DNA of 64,000 nt from Sialis fuliginosa (lineage: Eukaryota > Arthropoda > Insecta > Megaloptera > Sialidae). Below are positions 48,041 to 61,708 of this stretch, one piece after another. The stretch lies in assembly GCA_961205875.1 (NCBI GenBank), contig OY540813.1, forward strand, positions 28,863,001-28,927,000. Reading direction: 5' to 3'. A program made the position numbers and the translations under genes. The first letter of the stretch is position 1. Each line of letters starts with the position of its first letter. The notes below the pieces were generated by a model. The model saw only the letters and a program-made list of their open reading frames with translations. It did not search any database and had not been told where the DNA came from.

Positions 48041-48269
48041 TTTTTTTATAAATACGCTCTCGGTCGTTTATTGTAATTTCCCAAATGTTTTTCGCGAATG
48101 TAATAATTTATGCCTATACAAGAAAAATAAGTAACCTGTAGATTTGTTTTTGTGTGAATATGTAAATAGATGTACATATTCCAAATATAATTAGTCGTGT
48201 GTGAGATAATCTAGGAGGAGGTATTTATTCTCTACTACGGAGAAACGTGTTTGTATTATTCATCGTATA

Positions 48270-49481
48270 CAGGATGGGGCAATAGTACGTGGAAGTTCGA
48301 TAGCTCTTAGACCATAACAGATAAAAAAATCTTTCTAGTGCAGATGTAAACTGTGGGTAAATGCACATACATAGAAATTATTTTCAAATATACAGGGTGC
48401 TACAAAAAAGTGTGGCACGCTTAGGGTAATTTTTTTTAAATGGAATGCCCTGAATATTTTTCCATATTTAACACTTCTCTTGAGATGTTTTTCATATCTA
48501 AAATATTAGCCCCATCTGATACCCGGTTTAGACGTAATAATTTTTTTTTAAATAATTAACTTTTACATTACTCCACTTAAAAATTCACCACTTCCGCGGC
48601 TGCAGCTTTGAAGACGAAACTAAATATGAACCTTATTGTAGGAGATTGGTGGGTGCTTTTGATTAAATATCTTAGAGCCACCATGTACAGGCTGTTCAAA
48701 ATTAATTTTCAAATTTTGAGAACTTCAAAGTTATTTTTCTCAAATGGAACACCCTATATATTTTTTAACGATGTTATGTATAATTACATATCGAACATTT
48801 TTTGTTTGTACATCCTTATAGTTAATAGCAACAATTTTTGATTTATTGAGCAAAAAGTAAAAAATTCAACAATATATTTAAAAAAAAAAAAAAAATTTAT
48901 TTTCAAATAAAATAAAACACCGTGTACAGAGTGTTCGTGCTGCCCATAAAAAACAGCATTTTATGTTTCTATCTCGATTTCACACAGCGCATTAGTGAAT
49001 TTATATGGTTGTAAATTATTTTGATTATTTGTGTTCGATAAAATAATAAAGCATCTGTTTGCTAGCTGAAAAAAATTCATGCTGTTTTTATGGGCAACAT
49101 GAACACTCTGTATATGGTGTTTTATTTTATTTAAAAAAAATTTTTTTTTAGTAAATATTGTTGATTTTTGTACTTTTTGGTCAATTAATCAAAAATGGTT
49201 ACAAATAACTATAAGGATGTATAAACAAAAAATGTTCGATATGTAATTATACATAACATCATTAAAAAATATATAAGATGTTCCATTTGAGAAAAATAAC
49301 ATTGAAGGCCATTTAAAAAAAATTACCTTAAGCGTGCCACACTTTTTTGTAGCATCCTGTATATTTGAAAATAATTTCTTTGTATGTGCATTTACCCACA
49401 CTTTACATCTGCACTAGAAAGATTTTTTATCTGTTATGGTCTACGAGCTATCAAACTTCCACTCACTATTGCCCCAGCCTG
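48270..49481. mobile_element. 1.2-kb fold-back element with TA target
   Basis: CAGGATGGGGCAATAGTACG at the left, and CAGGCTGGGGCAATAGTGAG inverted at the right, both next to TA. The arms continue inward (CTTTCTAGTGCAGATGTAAA, AAAAAAGTGTGGCACGCTTA) to a centre near 48990-49060 (CCCATAAAAAACAGCAT against ATGCTGTTTTTATGGG). The left arm carries about 270 bp (48440-48710) absent from the right. Two opposite-strand frames share a 28-residue segment because of the palindrome. Confidence 0.8.
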
Positions 49482-49489
49482 TATATTAG

Positions 49490-50672
49490 TGAATTGGTGG
49501 TGGGTTTCTTACGAAAACACTAATAACAAAAAAAAAAGATAATTTTCACAGATGAAAGATTGTTATTGATCTTATTCGATACAGTGCAGGTGGGAATAAA
49601 CCTACATAAGTGCAGGAGTTTTAGAGAAAAAATTACCCACTACCTCGTATAGAAACCGAGATATTTACGATTTTGTATAATTAATAAATAACGAAAAAAT
49701 CTCAATATTTTGCCCCGTCACAGATAAAGGGTTGTAATTTCAATCATAGTAAATTTAAAAAAATATTTAACCAACAACAAAATATATCTGTATTGTTTCA
49801 AGTATTTAAAATACTAATAAATAATGGTTTTATTTATTTACAAAAATACTTAAAATCTAATTTTGTATTACTTATATTATAAAACAAAATTATCAATTAA
49901 AATGAGTAATTAAGTTACATAAATAGAACAATATTTTAAAGAAAACAACGGGAAATTAAAACCAACCTCAGTCATTGTGAAACACCTGATAATTAAAATA
50001 AACATTGTAAAAACATAATTTGTTCATTTGTGGTGCTTTAGTATAACATGCAAAGCTCTTCAAATTATACGAGAGTAGAAAAAATCACTTATTTCAGTTT
50101 CCTGAAAAACAAATAAATTAATATTCGATTTGCTTTTTAAGTAGAAACCTAAACATATAAACAATGGGTTGTCTTAAATTTAATCGATTTATTTAAATAC
50201 ATATCTTGTTTACATTAATAATTGAAATTTCATAGAATTAATTTTTCTGAATAAAAAAATAAGCGAATTTTTTATGGACATATTATATAATATTGTTTAT
50301 AAAATAATTCGCAGACAAAAAATTATATGATGAAGTAGAAATCATGAAAAAAACATGTTCGGTAATTTGTCAATATCTTTTCCGTAGTATTATCGTAACA
50401 ATATTAATATTAATTCCATGTAATTATAAGTTGGATTATTTATAATGGAATTTTATTCCTCATTCCTCAACAAGAATGTTTGATATAAAATGCCATAATT
50501 CAAAAATACCTTTGTTTTGATTTATTTTCATATAATCAATATTCAATTAAGTTAAGTTATTTCATGTTATCGAAATATTTTCTCAAACTTAAGTTTGTAA
50601 AAGTGTCTAACGGGTCGTATTTTTTATTTTAAAAATTGAAACATCAAAATTAATATACAGCATTTATTACAG
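49490..50672 (+). other. Abl intron 1, distal part
   Basis: AT-rich, ending in the acceptor TTTATTACAG before exon 2. No other feature supported. Confidence 0.5.
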
Positions 50673-53600
50673 AGGCACTTCTTCAGAGTAGACCTTTACC
50701 CCACATACCAGATCTTCCAGACAGCGAGCCGCCGGTCACGACGTCCGCGGCGGGTGCCTCGGCGGCGGCAGCGAGTGCGAATGCCGCGGGGGGTACTGCA
50801 GGGGGCGCGGGCGCCGCCGCCCCAGGCACTCCGCTGCCGCTCGAGTCCGCCAACCGGTGGACGTCGAAGGAGAACCTTCTAGCGCAGGAGGAAGACGATC
50901 CTCAGTTGTTTGTAGCTTTATACGACTTCCAAGCTGGTGGTGAAAACCAGCTCAGTCTTAAGAAAGGTTAATTTTATTTTGTTTTAAACTCAAATGTATT
51001 GATTTTGAAAATTTTATTTCTCAAACGTCATAAATTTTTTTGTCATTTATTGGCTATAAATTTCCTTTAAATAATGTAAAATCGAAATTATATTTTTGTA
51101 ATTAAGTTCTCAACCCATCGATATGAAAAATTCGTACATATTTTTTTGGATAGATGACATTTGTTGATTATTTTTAATTTAGAAAATATAATAATAAATT
51201 AAGCTATTTAAGGTTTGTCTGATAAAATACATTTACATACAAAAAGAAATATAAATTTTACACGTTACACACTACACAAACATTATTCCTAATATATTTT
51301 GTGGCCACTTAAGATGTTTTGTCTAGTAGTTGACACTACGTTTTATATTTCTGACGATATTATTTTACCAATGTTTTCCTAAATAGTATTAGAACTAACT
51401 CATTCGCTTTCTTAATTTATCTAACAATATCAAAGTATTTAACCTACGAGCTTTATTTCATTTTACATTAAACATAAAATTGCATGATAATCGCTTCATT
51501 AATTTACATGTATTAAAAACAAATATTTATAACAAAATTCAAAATAATTAAATCCAAAATTTTGAAAAGAACTTAGGTTAACACATATTGGTCACGTTCA
51601 CGACTGACCAAAAACAGTGAACAACGAGTTTTGATTGGTTGATTCATGGAATTTATGGTGGATTGTACCAGAAATTTAAAGAATGTCATTTTTTAAGCGT
51701 GTAAGCAAGTGAGAAAGAAGTAACTAGAAAGAGATAAAAACTAGTGACCAGGCTAACCAAAGAACTTTTATGTTCACTTCATGTTGAGCGTTTCTGTCAG
51801 AACACTAGTTTCTATCTCTTTATGGTTACTTCTGTCTCACTTCCTTACACGCTTAAAAAATGATATTCTTTAAATTTCTGGTACAATCCACCACAAATTC
51901 TATGAATCAACCAATCAAAGCTCGTTGTTCACTGTTTTTGGTCAGTCGTGAACGTGACCATTGTTAATTATGTGCAAAAAGGAGCTAAGCAGCGGAATTT
52001 TACATATTGTATAACTATATTAAATATGTATATAGAATTTTTGAAATTTTCAGTACTCTTGTAGGTCTTCTTTAACTATAAATTAGCAAAGTTATTAACT
52101 AAATAAGAAACATATAGATATCAATATAAGTGTACTCTCTATTGTCCAGGCTAAGCTGGGGAAGACAGGCACGGATAATTGAAAACACAGATAATCCGAA
52201 CTATCAATTTTTATTTGCTTAAAAATACATATGTATGTACGTATAATATATTTATAATGCAGATTATCATTTTTTTATTTATTAAAAAAATCTGTGATTC
52301 TTGTTTGCAAAATCTGAACGCACTATCGCACTGTTTGTTTCATATGTCAAAACAGATGCGTATTCTCATTAAAAAATAATGAATTTAAAAAAAGTAGTAA
52401 TTTATTTTATGCATGGATAATTCGCAAACTGGATAATCCGCATCCGGATAATCGAGAGTACACTGTACTATTTAATTTCTGGTAAAAAAATATTGATTGT
52501 CAAAAAAATCTATTTCCGATCGAACAACATTTTTCTAAAAAACTTATTTTTCGGATTGCAGGGGTCTTAAAATTGAAAAAAAAATTTTATATTATAATTT
52601 AATTTAATTATGATTTATATTTATCTGTAAAAATATTGTATAATAAAAGTAATTATATACGCCCACTAAATCAATAAGTTTTTATTTTGTAATTATTTAT
52701 AACTGACGATATATATTGATTTTTGTTCCAAACAAAAATGAAAGAGTTTTTCTAATGAAAGATATATTACTACAAACATAATTTTTGTTTCTTGCAGGAG
52801 AACAAGTGCGTATTTTAAGTTATAACAAAAGCGGCGAATGGTGTGAAGCTCACGCGGCTTCCGGACAAGTCGGTTGGGTGCCTTCTAACTACGTAACTCC
52901 TGTGAACTCTCTCGAGAAGCATTCGTGGTATCACGGACCTATATCTCGCAATGCAGCAGAGTATTTACTTAGCTCCGGAATCAATGGAAGTTTTTTAGTT
53001 AGGGAATCGGAAAGCAGTCCTGGGCAGAGGAGTATTTCATTAAGGTAGTTTTTTTTAAATAAATATATTGTTTGCAAAATATCATATTTTACTCTTGAAC
53101 ACCACACTGAATCAGTGAGAAAAAAAGTTATGTATCTTCACTACAAATCCCTGACTTCAGTGAGTATGAAAAATCAAAGTCAAGTCAGTTAGGTTATACT
53201 AATCCAAAAGTGATAAAATCAGGAGGTTTATATAGTGTAATGTTCAAGGGTTAATAAAATACAATTAAAAATAAATCATTTTACCCCTTAAATTGAATAG
53301 ATATGAAGGGCGAGTATATCATTACCGAATTAATGAAGATACTGAGGGTAAAGTCTACGTAACGGCAGAGAGCAAATTCAACACGCTAGCGGAACTTGTA
53401 CATCATCATTCTATGTTATCCGATGGACTTATAACTCAGTTGCTGTATCCAGCACCTAAACATAATAAACCGACTGTGTTCCCTCTTAGCCCAGAGCCAG
53501 ACGAATGGGAAATCAATAGAACTGATATTGTTATGAGACATAAGCTCGGAGGAGGTAATTATATATTTTTATGAATTTAATCAAAGTAGATTGTATGTTT

Positions 53601-56600
53601 TTATTTATTATATTTAATATTGTTAACAGGACAATATGGTGATGTATATGAAGCTGTGTGGAAGAGATATAACATGACAGTTGCAGTGAAAACATTAAAA
53701 GAAGATACGATGGCACTGAAAGACTTTCTGGAAGAAGCTGCAATTATGAAAGAAATGAAACATCCGAATTTAGTTCAATTATTAGGTGTATGTACGAGAG
53801 AACCACCGTTTTATATTATTACAGAATTTATGAGTAAAGGTGAATATTTAATATAATTACATATGTTATTTGGAAACTAAAGTTATTAAATCCAAAAAGA
53901 GTATTAATTTAAATGGAGAAACCACAGTGAATGTTCTAAAAAATTATTTTTTTTACATTGCTACAAAAAAACATCTGCCAAGTAAATGCACAGTGCTTCC
54001 TCGTGCTAAATTCACTAAAACCGATAGTGTTCAGATAAATTGCCTGGCATTGGTTAACCATTTAATTTTTATACAAATTTTACTAAAAAATCTTAGTTCG
54101 AATTTTTTCTTAAAACGCACCTGAATATTTTTTCATATGTTTTTAATTTTTTGACAATTTCAATCTAAATCTAAATTTATGCAAATGTCAAAATGACATT
54201 TAAAACGTCAAAATTTTTTTTTTGTCTCAATCTGAAACGATCACATAGCTTCTCGTATCTTCGATATTGCGAGGAAGCAAAAAAGTGGATTTGTGTATTT
54301 ATGTTATACTTCTTTGGCATGGTGACATCTAGCATGCAAATGCAAAGCTAAAAACCTGTTTTACCGACTATCATAACAGAAATCTGTATTATCTACCTAA
54401 CTTAACTTCATGGTATTGTTTTCTTTACATGGTGCATGCACATAGTTGCATGCAACGCATTTTATTGCTGTTGCATTATTAAAGTTTCACCCTGAACTAA
54501 AGAAGTATAACTTAAAAAAAAAATTATTTTCATGGTTTTTATTTTTATTTTAGGTTATGTAATAAATGTACAAGGTTTTTAACTATTCAGTTTTGTAGGG
54601 GAATTTATTAGAAAGAAGTAGAGTTATTGTTTTTGTAATCCAATCCAATCAATTTTTTTTTTAATTTTCAAAAAGGTCCTACCAGAATGGTAGATTATAT
54701 AATATAAGATTAATAAAAAAAAATTCAAGAAAATATTCGCTAATATTACTTTGTTAATTTTAGGTAACTTATTAGATTATCTACGAAATGGTAATAAAGA
54801 TCAAATAAACGCAGTTGTGTTAATGTACATTGCAACACAAATCGCAAGTGGAATGAGTTATTTGGAGAGTCGATGTTTTATTCATCGTGATTTAGCTGCT
54901 AGAAATTGCCTTGTAGGAGAGAATCATCTTGTTAAAGTTGCCGATTTCGGTTTAGCGAGACTTATGAGAGATGACACTTACACAGCTCACGCTGGAGCCA
55001 AATTTCCAATAAAATGGACTGCGCCAGAAGGTAAAATTACATATTCTTTTAATCTACTTCAACATATAAATCATGAAATTATTTTGTAAGTTTCAAAAAC
55101 ATTGCTTCTTTTTTTAGGTTTAGCATATAACAAATTTTCAACAAAATCTGATGTCTGGGCTTTTGGAATATTGCTTTGGGAGATTGCAACATATGGTATG
55201 TCTCCGTACCCAGGCGTAGATCTGACTGACGTTTACCATATGTTGGAGAAAGGTTATCGGATGGAATGTCCGCCGGGTTGCCCACCAAAAATTTATGAAT
55301 TAATGAGACAATGTTGGCAATGGCACGCACACGAGAGACCTACGTTCAAAGAAATACACCACGCACTAGAAAACATGTTCCAGGAATCCAGTATCACTGA
55401 AGGTATACTTTTTGTTGATTTTCTTAATGGTTTTTGTCGAGTTGAAAATTTAGAATGTTATATTAATTGATTACATTTTCAGAGGTCGAAAAGCAGTTAC
55501 AAAGCAGTGATAGTGGAATAACATGTACAACGCCACAAATGTCTTATAAAAAATCACATTCCGGAAGTACAGGAAACATACACGGAATCACCGCTAGTCA
55601 AGATCATTCTGGTTAGTTAAGTTAGGTTGTTAGGATCGTTTATATATTATATTATGTATGTATTTTATTTTTCAGAATCTATATCAGGAAAATTAAGTAC
55701 TTTCACAGCATCATCGATAGGAACAGGAAAAAATAATTTAGTTCAAATGCGAAGACCTACAAATAAAAAAGGAAAAACTGCCCCAGCTCCTCCAAAACGT
55801 ACTAGGTACTTTTTTTTTTATTTATAGAAGTAAAGTAAATCACAAGTGGAAAAATAAAAATTAAATATCTTAGCATCGGTGTCTAGGCCAAAAAATTTAT
55901 TTTTATTCCTTCCTTGACTTCAGCCTTGTTGGAGGGGGGAAACGTCAGAATGTCATAATGATATTCTAAAGTACCATGAAAAAAATCCATTTTAAATTTC
56001 TTCTTCATTTTATTTCTTTATTTTAATATTTCAGTCTTCTTTCATCGTGCAGTTCCTTTAGAGACAGTACACTTGTGGTGGATGAACAAAATCAAGAAAT
56101 AGGTGCTGAAGATGGTACAGATGTCAACGGTAATTGCAATAAACATACATGTTAAAAATATTCCAACTATAACGTATTTAAGTAGTTATTTATTTAGGTA
56201 TCACTCGGGATATGCAAGCATTGACCACAAGTGCAAAAGCTGATAGTGAAAGTGATGTACAAGATCAAACGCCAGATACTGATGATTCGGGAGCACATTC
56301 ATATCCTGAAGCGACAACAAATGCATTTATAACCGGTACTTCAGCTCCTACGACGACTTCATCGTTTAAACGAGCTCCAATCATGGGTAATCGTGGTTTA
56401 GAACAGAGAGGCAAAAAGGCTAGAACATATCCTACCAAAGAAAATACAAATACACAAAAGGTTAGTTTATAGTTTTTTATAAAATCATATAAACATTAAA
56501 AAGACCAATAATTAATAGTGTTTAATTTATGTTTAGGTAATACAGGTAGCAGCTCTTGAAGTTCAAAACGTAAAACGTGCAATAAACCGATACGGGACGC

Positions 56601-58792
56601 TCCCGAAAGGGGCCCGTATTGGAGCTTACTTAGAGTCACTGCGACAGAGCGGTCTGTCTACAGACCAGGAGACCAACGCCACGACAGGTAACGCACCGGT
56701 CACATGTCCTGAGCAGCCGACAGACACGACGGTGCGCAGTCTGTCGCCCAGGACCAGTATCAGAACTCAACCGCAAATGATCAGAAGTAATTCATCAAGC
56801 GGAGTGACCACATTCCACCAACCTCCATCGTCACCTACGGCTATCAAATTACATCGCCCGAGAACGGGTATTTCTCGTAATACTGAAATCGGTAATTACA
56901 TTATCTAATCATAAAAATTATGTAACTTAAACTGAACTTCTTATTAATATTAATTGTGTTTTATGTTGTTTATAGGAACAGGTTTACGTACTTTCCGATC
57001 AGTAACTCATTCATCATTTCGAGGTGGTAGTCCTTCAAGAGCTCTACAACCTACTTTAGCTGATTTAGAGTTTCCTCCACCACCAACAGATCTTCCTCCA
57101 CCACCTGAAGAGTTTGATAACGGAGATGAAGTGGAACACATACCTACTCTATCAACATTTAGACGTGCAACTGAAAGTGACGATATTGATAACATTCAGC
57201 CATTAGTAGAACAGGCAAGTTCGCGGTTTGGAATCAGTTTAAGACGAAGAGAACCATCTACGGAATCCTGCGGAAGTGGAAAAGATAGACCAGCTAGTCC
57301 CGATTCTCCAAGAAATGATAAAAGTCCGGCTAGTGATGCGCCAGTAGTCGGTTCGCCTTTAGAGCCTTTGCCGTCACCTCCAAATCTTTCAAATGAATCA
57401 GCAGATAATGATGCACAAAACGATGAAGTTCCGAATGAGGAGGAAAAGGGTAGATTGTTTAAATCAGTATTACCGAGCATGAAAGAAATGTTAGAGTTAA
57501 AATTAGTTGCTGAAATCAAAGAAAGAGCTGATAAAAAATCATCGAAGAGTATTAAGGAAGCTTCTCCTAAAGAACCTCTATCTTCTATTATCGTTCAAGA
57601 TCCTGTTATTCAACTAGTTTCCGAGTTGTCTGAAAGCTTAGACATTAAAAAAGAACCTGATGGAAAATTAAATTTTCGTAAAACAACGCAGTCTTCGCTT
57701 CCTCCTAAACCAGATAATAGTTCATTCAAGCCTCAGTTAAAAAAAGTAGAGCCTTCTTTAAAACGGTCAACCATGACAACAAAAGAAGAGTTAAGTGGTA
57801 ATTCGATAATTGATTTCAAATCGCGTCTGAGAAAAATCGATGGTAATAGTGATAAGAAAAATGATACTGAAGAAAATACTAATAAAGATAGCGAGGTCAG
57901 AAGAAACAGCGTCGGGGCTGACGGTAATGATCAATCGTCAGACCAAACGAAACGTGAAAGCACCGCGAGCGCTCACAGTCTTGACGGAGGACTCAAAGTG
58001 GATGAAAACGATGACAAACGTAGAAGCACAGGTAGTATTAGTAGTCTTAAAAAATTATGGGAATCTAAAGAGACTTCGACAACAGAATCGGGAGGACAAG
58101 TTCAGTTAAGTCCTAAGTTAGGTATTAAAAATAAAGCAGAAACTCCAAGAACACCAGATATTCCCGAAAATACAGACAATGATATTTTAGATTCGGGCAC
58201 GAATGAAGATTCGCCTGAAGAATCATTAATGAGTAAAAGTTTGACTGGCAAAAATATTTCAGGTGAACGTAGAGTTTGGCCACCACCAGACGAAAAGCCT
58301 GCCGTTCCTGTCAAGCCTCTGGTAAAGCCGATCAAACCCGTGCTGGGTGTCGGGAATCGGCCGTCGATCTACGCCACACCCATTGCATCAAAGCCTCCGG
58401 TTTCCACAAAACCAATTTTAGACAATAAACCTATTGAAGATGAGTCGTCATTAAAATCATCTACAGATAAAACAGGAAAAGAGAACATTCTTGAAATATC
58501 ACAAGCGCTGGAATCGAGCCTGTCTTCTGTGAAAGCTAGCCAATCAGTGACAAATTCGACGTGGCTTCAGTTATCCGACAAGCTGGGCTTGCTGCACGTA
58601 TCGTGTGTTGGGTACGCTGACTCCGTTGTGCCGGCTCATGCCAAGTTCCACTTCAGGGAGCTGTTGATGAGGTTGGAAACAGAAGCTCAACAACTTAGAT
58701 CTGCCGGGAGCAGAAATGTAACGGAAAACAATCGTTTGCTAGTAGAAGTGACGAATACCATTAAAGATGTTGTGAATGCTGTTTTAAGATAG
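50673..58792 (+). CDS. Abl: Abl tyrosine kinase, coding exons 2-13
   Basis: Non-receptor tyrosine kinase linking cell-surface signals to the actin cytoskeleton. Exons: 50673-50966, 52798-53044, 53301-53554, 53630-53839, 54764-55030, 55118-55402, 55483-55611, 55676-55805, 56035-56129, 56198-56460, 56537-56891, 56976-58792 (TAG). With exon 1 they total 4476 nt, 1491 residues. SH3 about 122-178 (ALYDF, WVPSNY). SH2 about 185-275 (FLVRES 207-212). Kinase about 300-553: LGGGQYG loop, Lys329, Glu344, gatekeeper Thr373, HRDLAARN with Asp421, DFG at 439-441, activation Tyr451; all catalytic residues present. Downstream: PAPPKRT SH3-ligand motif, [20 protein letters not shown] block, FPPPP/LPPPP motifs, and an F-actin-binding domain ending with [13 protein letters not shown] at 1416. 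Exon 2 has an Ala/Gly-rich, GC-rich insert (residues 66-95). Exon borders and frame are consistent throughout. Confidence 0.97.
51589..51960. mobile_element. Palindromic MITE in Abl intron 2
   Basis: TGGTCACGTTCACGACTGAC at the left returns inverted at 51941-51960. Pairing continues nearly throughout (CAGTGAACAACGAG, GGTGGATTGTACCAGAAATT, AAGCGTGTAAG, CTAGAAAGAGATAAA). About 372 bp. No target duplication is evident. Confidence 0.8.
52129..52465. mobile_element. Pogo/Tigger-like MITE in Abl intron 2
   Basis: The right end in complement reads CAGTGTACTCTCGATTATCC, then GGATGCGGATTATCCAG. The left has AGTGTACTCTCTATTGTCC, then AGATAATCCGAAC. TA flanks both sides. CTCTCG-ATTATCCG ends are typical of pogo-type Tc1/mariner elements. 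The 66-codon frame inside is spurious. Confidence 0.7.
53962..54225 (+). repeat. Interspersed repeat in Abl intron 5 (copy 3)
   Basis: AAAACATCTGCCAAGTAAAT and GCACAGTGCTTCCTCGTGCT match copies 1 and 2 almost exactly. The far end (ATGCAAATGTCAAAATGACA) is also shared. It lies inside the intron that splits the kinase domain after the gatekeeper segment. Confidence 0.65.
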
Positions 58793-61440
58793 ATTATAGG
58801 TAAGATTATGCCTGTTACAGAGGTGGAAGACTGCCGTTTAATTGAAAATTTAACCTTGTATTATTCCAGATACTAAAACTAATCTATGCCTTTATATATT
58901 ATTTAAGACAGGAGTTTTATTTGAGTTCTTTACCCTATTAAAAAATATTTTATTTATTTTTATTAAAAACATTAAATGTCTAACGGGCTAAAAAATAACA
59001 TTATTTATAACATAAATTATTACAATTCATATATAAAATGTTTTTTAAATTAAATAATGGACCAATTATTTTTTATGTAAAATATAATAAAAGTATAATT
59101 TATAATTAATATGTTCAAAAATTTAATTTCATAAAAATAATTAATTTATTTTTGAAAGTATCTGGGATAGAAAATATCTTTGTGACAGCAGTATCTAATA
59201 TTTTATATATATATCATTAAGGACCACTACTAACTATTACAACTGAATGATTGAGCAACGAGGAGTGACATTTAATCTTTATATATTTTTTTTCTATACA
59301 ACTGTGATAAGTGTAGAAGGATTTTAGTTGCTTATATACTGATACATGCTCAATAATGTATTCGATTGTTTCAAGCTTCCGCGGTTGTTTCTTGTAAATT
59401 GATTTTAGGTTCTTGATTATCTGTCATATGTATTTACTGAATAATAATAATGATAATAATACTAGAGTAGTAGTGTAGAACATGTTTTTAGAATACTAAG
59501 TAGGCATATGACATTTTGTTTCTGCTGTTATATAGGATGAGGAAAAAAATATCGAACCCCCAAAATAAATCAAAGAGATTGAATTTTACAAAAAAGGTTC
59601 ATTTTAAAGTTTCGTGGTTTAAAAAAACTATTTTTTTAAAACCCTAATTCCCGATTCCTTAGATTTATTTTGGGAATCTGATTATTTTTCCCTACCCTGT
59701 ATATAGTTCATAAACCCCCCCACAAGGGGTAATTCATTTTAAATAAGTATAAAAACCCCAAATACGAATTTTTACTTCAAAATAATATGTGAACTAATTA
59801 TATTAATTATGCATTGATTGATACGCAAAAGCCTAAATTCAATTTGTATTAATTTATTTACATTTGTTTTGAATAGAAACATGTCGCATTGAATCGTTTG
59901 TTCCAAAAGTCGATAATTTAATTTTTCTATTGCCTAGTTCAAATAGAGTTATGCTAGTCTGTGTATGTGTAATAATGGGATGTTGTGTGTTTGTCATTTT
60001 TAAAATTATAACTATGTATATCAAAAATAAAATAAAAAACTAATTTATATTGTAATACTACTATCTATTTTATTTTATACAATCCAAAGACATGATTATA
60101 CATATTGTAATGTATACTTTTTTGTTATGCTCATCAATATTATATTTTATTAGTTTATTTTTAATGGTAATTAAATCCAGATTTTAAAATGTTTCTTAAT
60201 TTAAATACATATCATAACTTTATTGGGCGGTAATAAAAAGGGGAATTTATTAAATCATTTTATTAGCATGTAATGTTGATTTTTGTAACACTGAAAGTTT
60301 ACTTTATTAATGATTGAATTAAATGAGTGAATATGGTCTTATTGAATCTCTTATTATTGTAAAGTAATTGAAAAGAAATTCGCAATATCTAACATTTTAT
60401 AATGTGGATTTTATTATCTAATAATTTATTTCATTAATATATTAGTGATTTTTTGGTGTTCATAATTATTATATAATATTATAATGTTATGTACATTTAA
60501 AAACATTTTATTTGTATTATTTTATTTTACTATTGAATTTATAGTAATGATGTTTTTAAATGTGTGCATAATTATTATAGTATTGAAATTAAATTAGTTA
60601 TGAACCATCTTTAAATAATTGTTCATTTTGTAAATAAACTTATATTGAACGCTTATTTCACATTTCATATATAAATATTTTTATTTTATATTCCAATAGT
60701 ATTAAAATATCAACTATATAATAAGTAAAAAAATATTTTCTTCAAAGACATTTAAGTCAAACATTTACTGAAAATAAATATTTAAAAAAATAAATCAATG
60801 AATATTATATTTTATTTTATTGGTAGTTATAAATATTTGAATAAAAGAAAATATTTAATATTAAATCTAGTTATTGGGTTATTTATTTTAATTAACATAA
60901 ATGTTTTCAGTAAATATTTGGTTTTTATAGCTAATAAAATATTTTTCGTAATACTACGAGAGGTTTTGTATTTTTCAGCTGTATCAGTAACATTTAAATG
61001 TATTTCAATATTATATATTATGATATTATTCCCTCAGACTGTCTGATTATTCACTTAATGTTAAAATCCATGGTATATTTTAGCTCCTTTAATATGGTAG
61101 ACTGAGTTACTATTGCTAGTTATAAAGATTTAAGCTATTTTTACTATAAACTTGATCAAATGGCTTTGATAATATGAATGTGCTGATAGATACGGTGAAA
61201 ATATTTTAAGCGGTTATAAGATTTTTGTATATATTGACATTCTCGCATTTTTGTACAGGCTTTATATTAGGCATAAATATATTTAACATATTGACTGCAT
61301 AATTGTATTTGTACATTCAAATATAATGTAGTTTTACTCAGTGAGCATTTGTTTGATTTATTTGTTTATATTTCAGATTTAATTCATCCATACTTAAATA
61401 ATGTTATATTGTGCCGTATGTATAAATTAAAAACATAATA
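58793..61440 (+). other. Abl 3'UTR and intergenic DNA
   Basis: AT-rich downstream region between the convergent genes. Many AATAAA signals (for example 60633-60638); the real poly(A) site cannot be chosen. A 180-bp segment near 59530-59710 has paired TAGGATGAGGAAAAAAATAT and TATTTTTCCCTACCCTGTAT ends and may be a small Tc1/mariner-like MITE. The 82-codon frame at 60798-61046 is Ile/Leu/Phe-rich only because of AT content. Confidence 0.5.
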
Positions 61441-61708
61441 TCTATTAAAAGGGCAGTTCAAATAAATACATTAGTTTGGTGGAAATATAAATCAACTTTG
61501 ATAATCTTGCTTTGTTATAACCTCGTTGTAGATGTTTTAGTTTATAGTCATTAGACGATATCCGAACATGTACTGCCAATGTACAAATTAGAAGTACAAT
61601 GAAACACATGTGGTACCTATAAGAGTATATTTGTATAAAAAAATGGAAATATAAATAAAACAACTTTTAACTTAATATTATTTTATTAAATATTAATAAA
61701 AAAAACGA

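Noticed and set aside
48608-49401. Two frames sharing SNGTPYIFF and following residues on opposite strands
   Set aside because: Duplicate of one sequence through the arms of the fold-back element, not a conserved gene pair.
57007-58335. Frames antisense and +1 to Abl exon 13
   Set aside because: Shadows of the long coding exon, which has the conserved F-actin-binding domain at its end.
60798-61046. 82-codon hydrophobic frame downstream of Abl
   Set aside because: Only Ile/Leu/Phe/Tyr/Lys from AT-rich codons, no signal for a gene, and it lies in the Abl 3' region.
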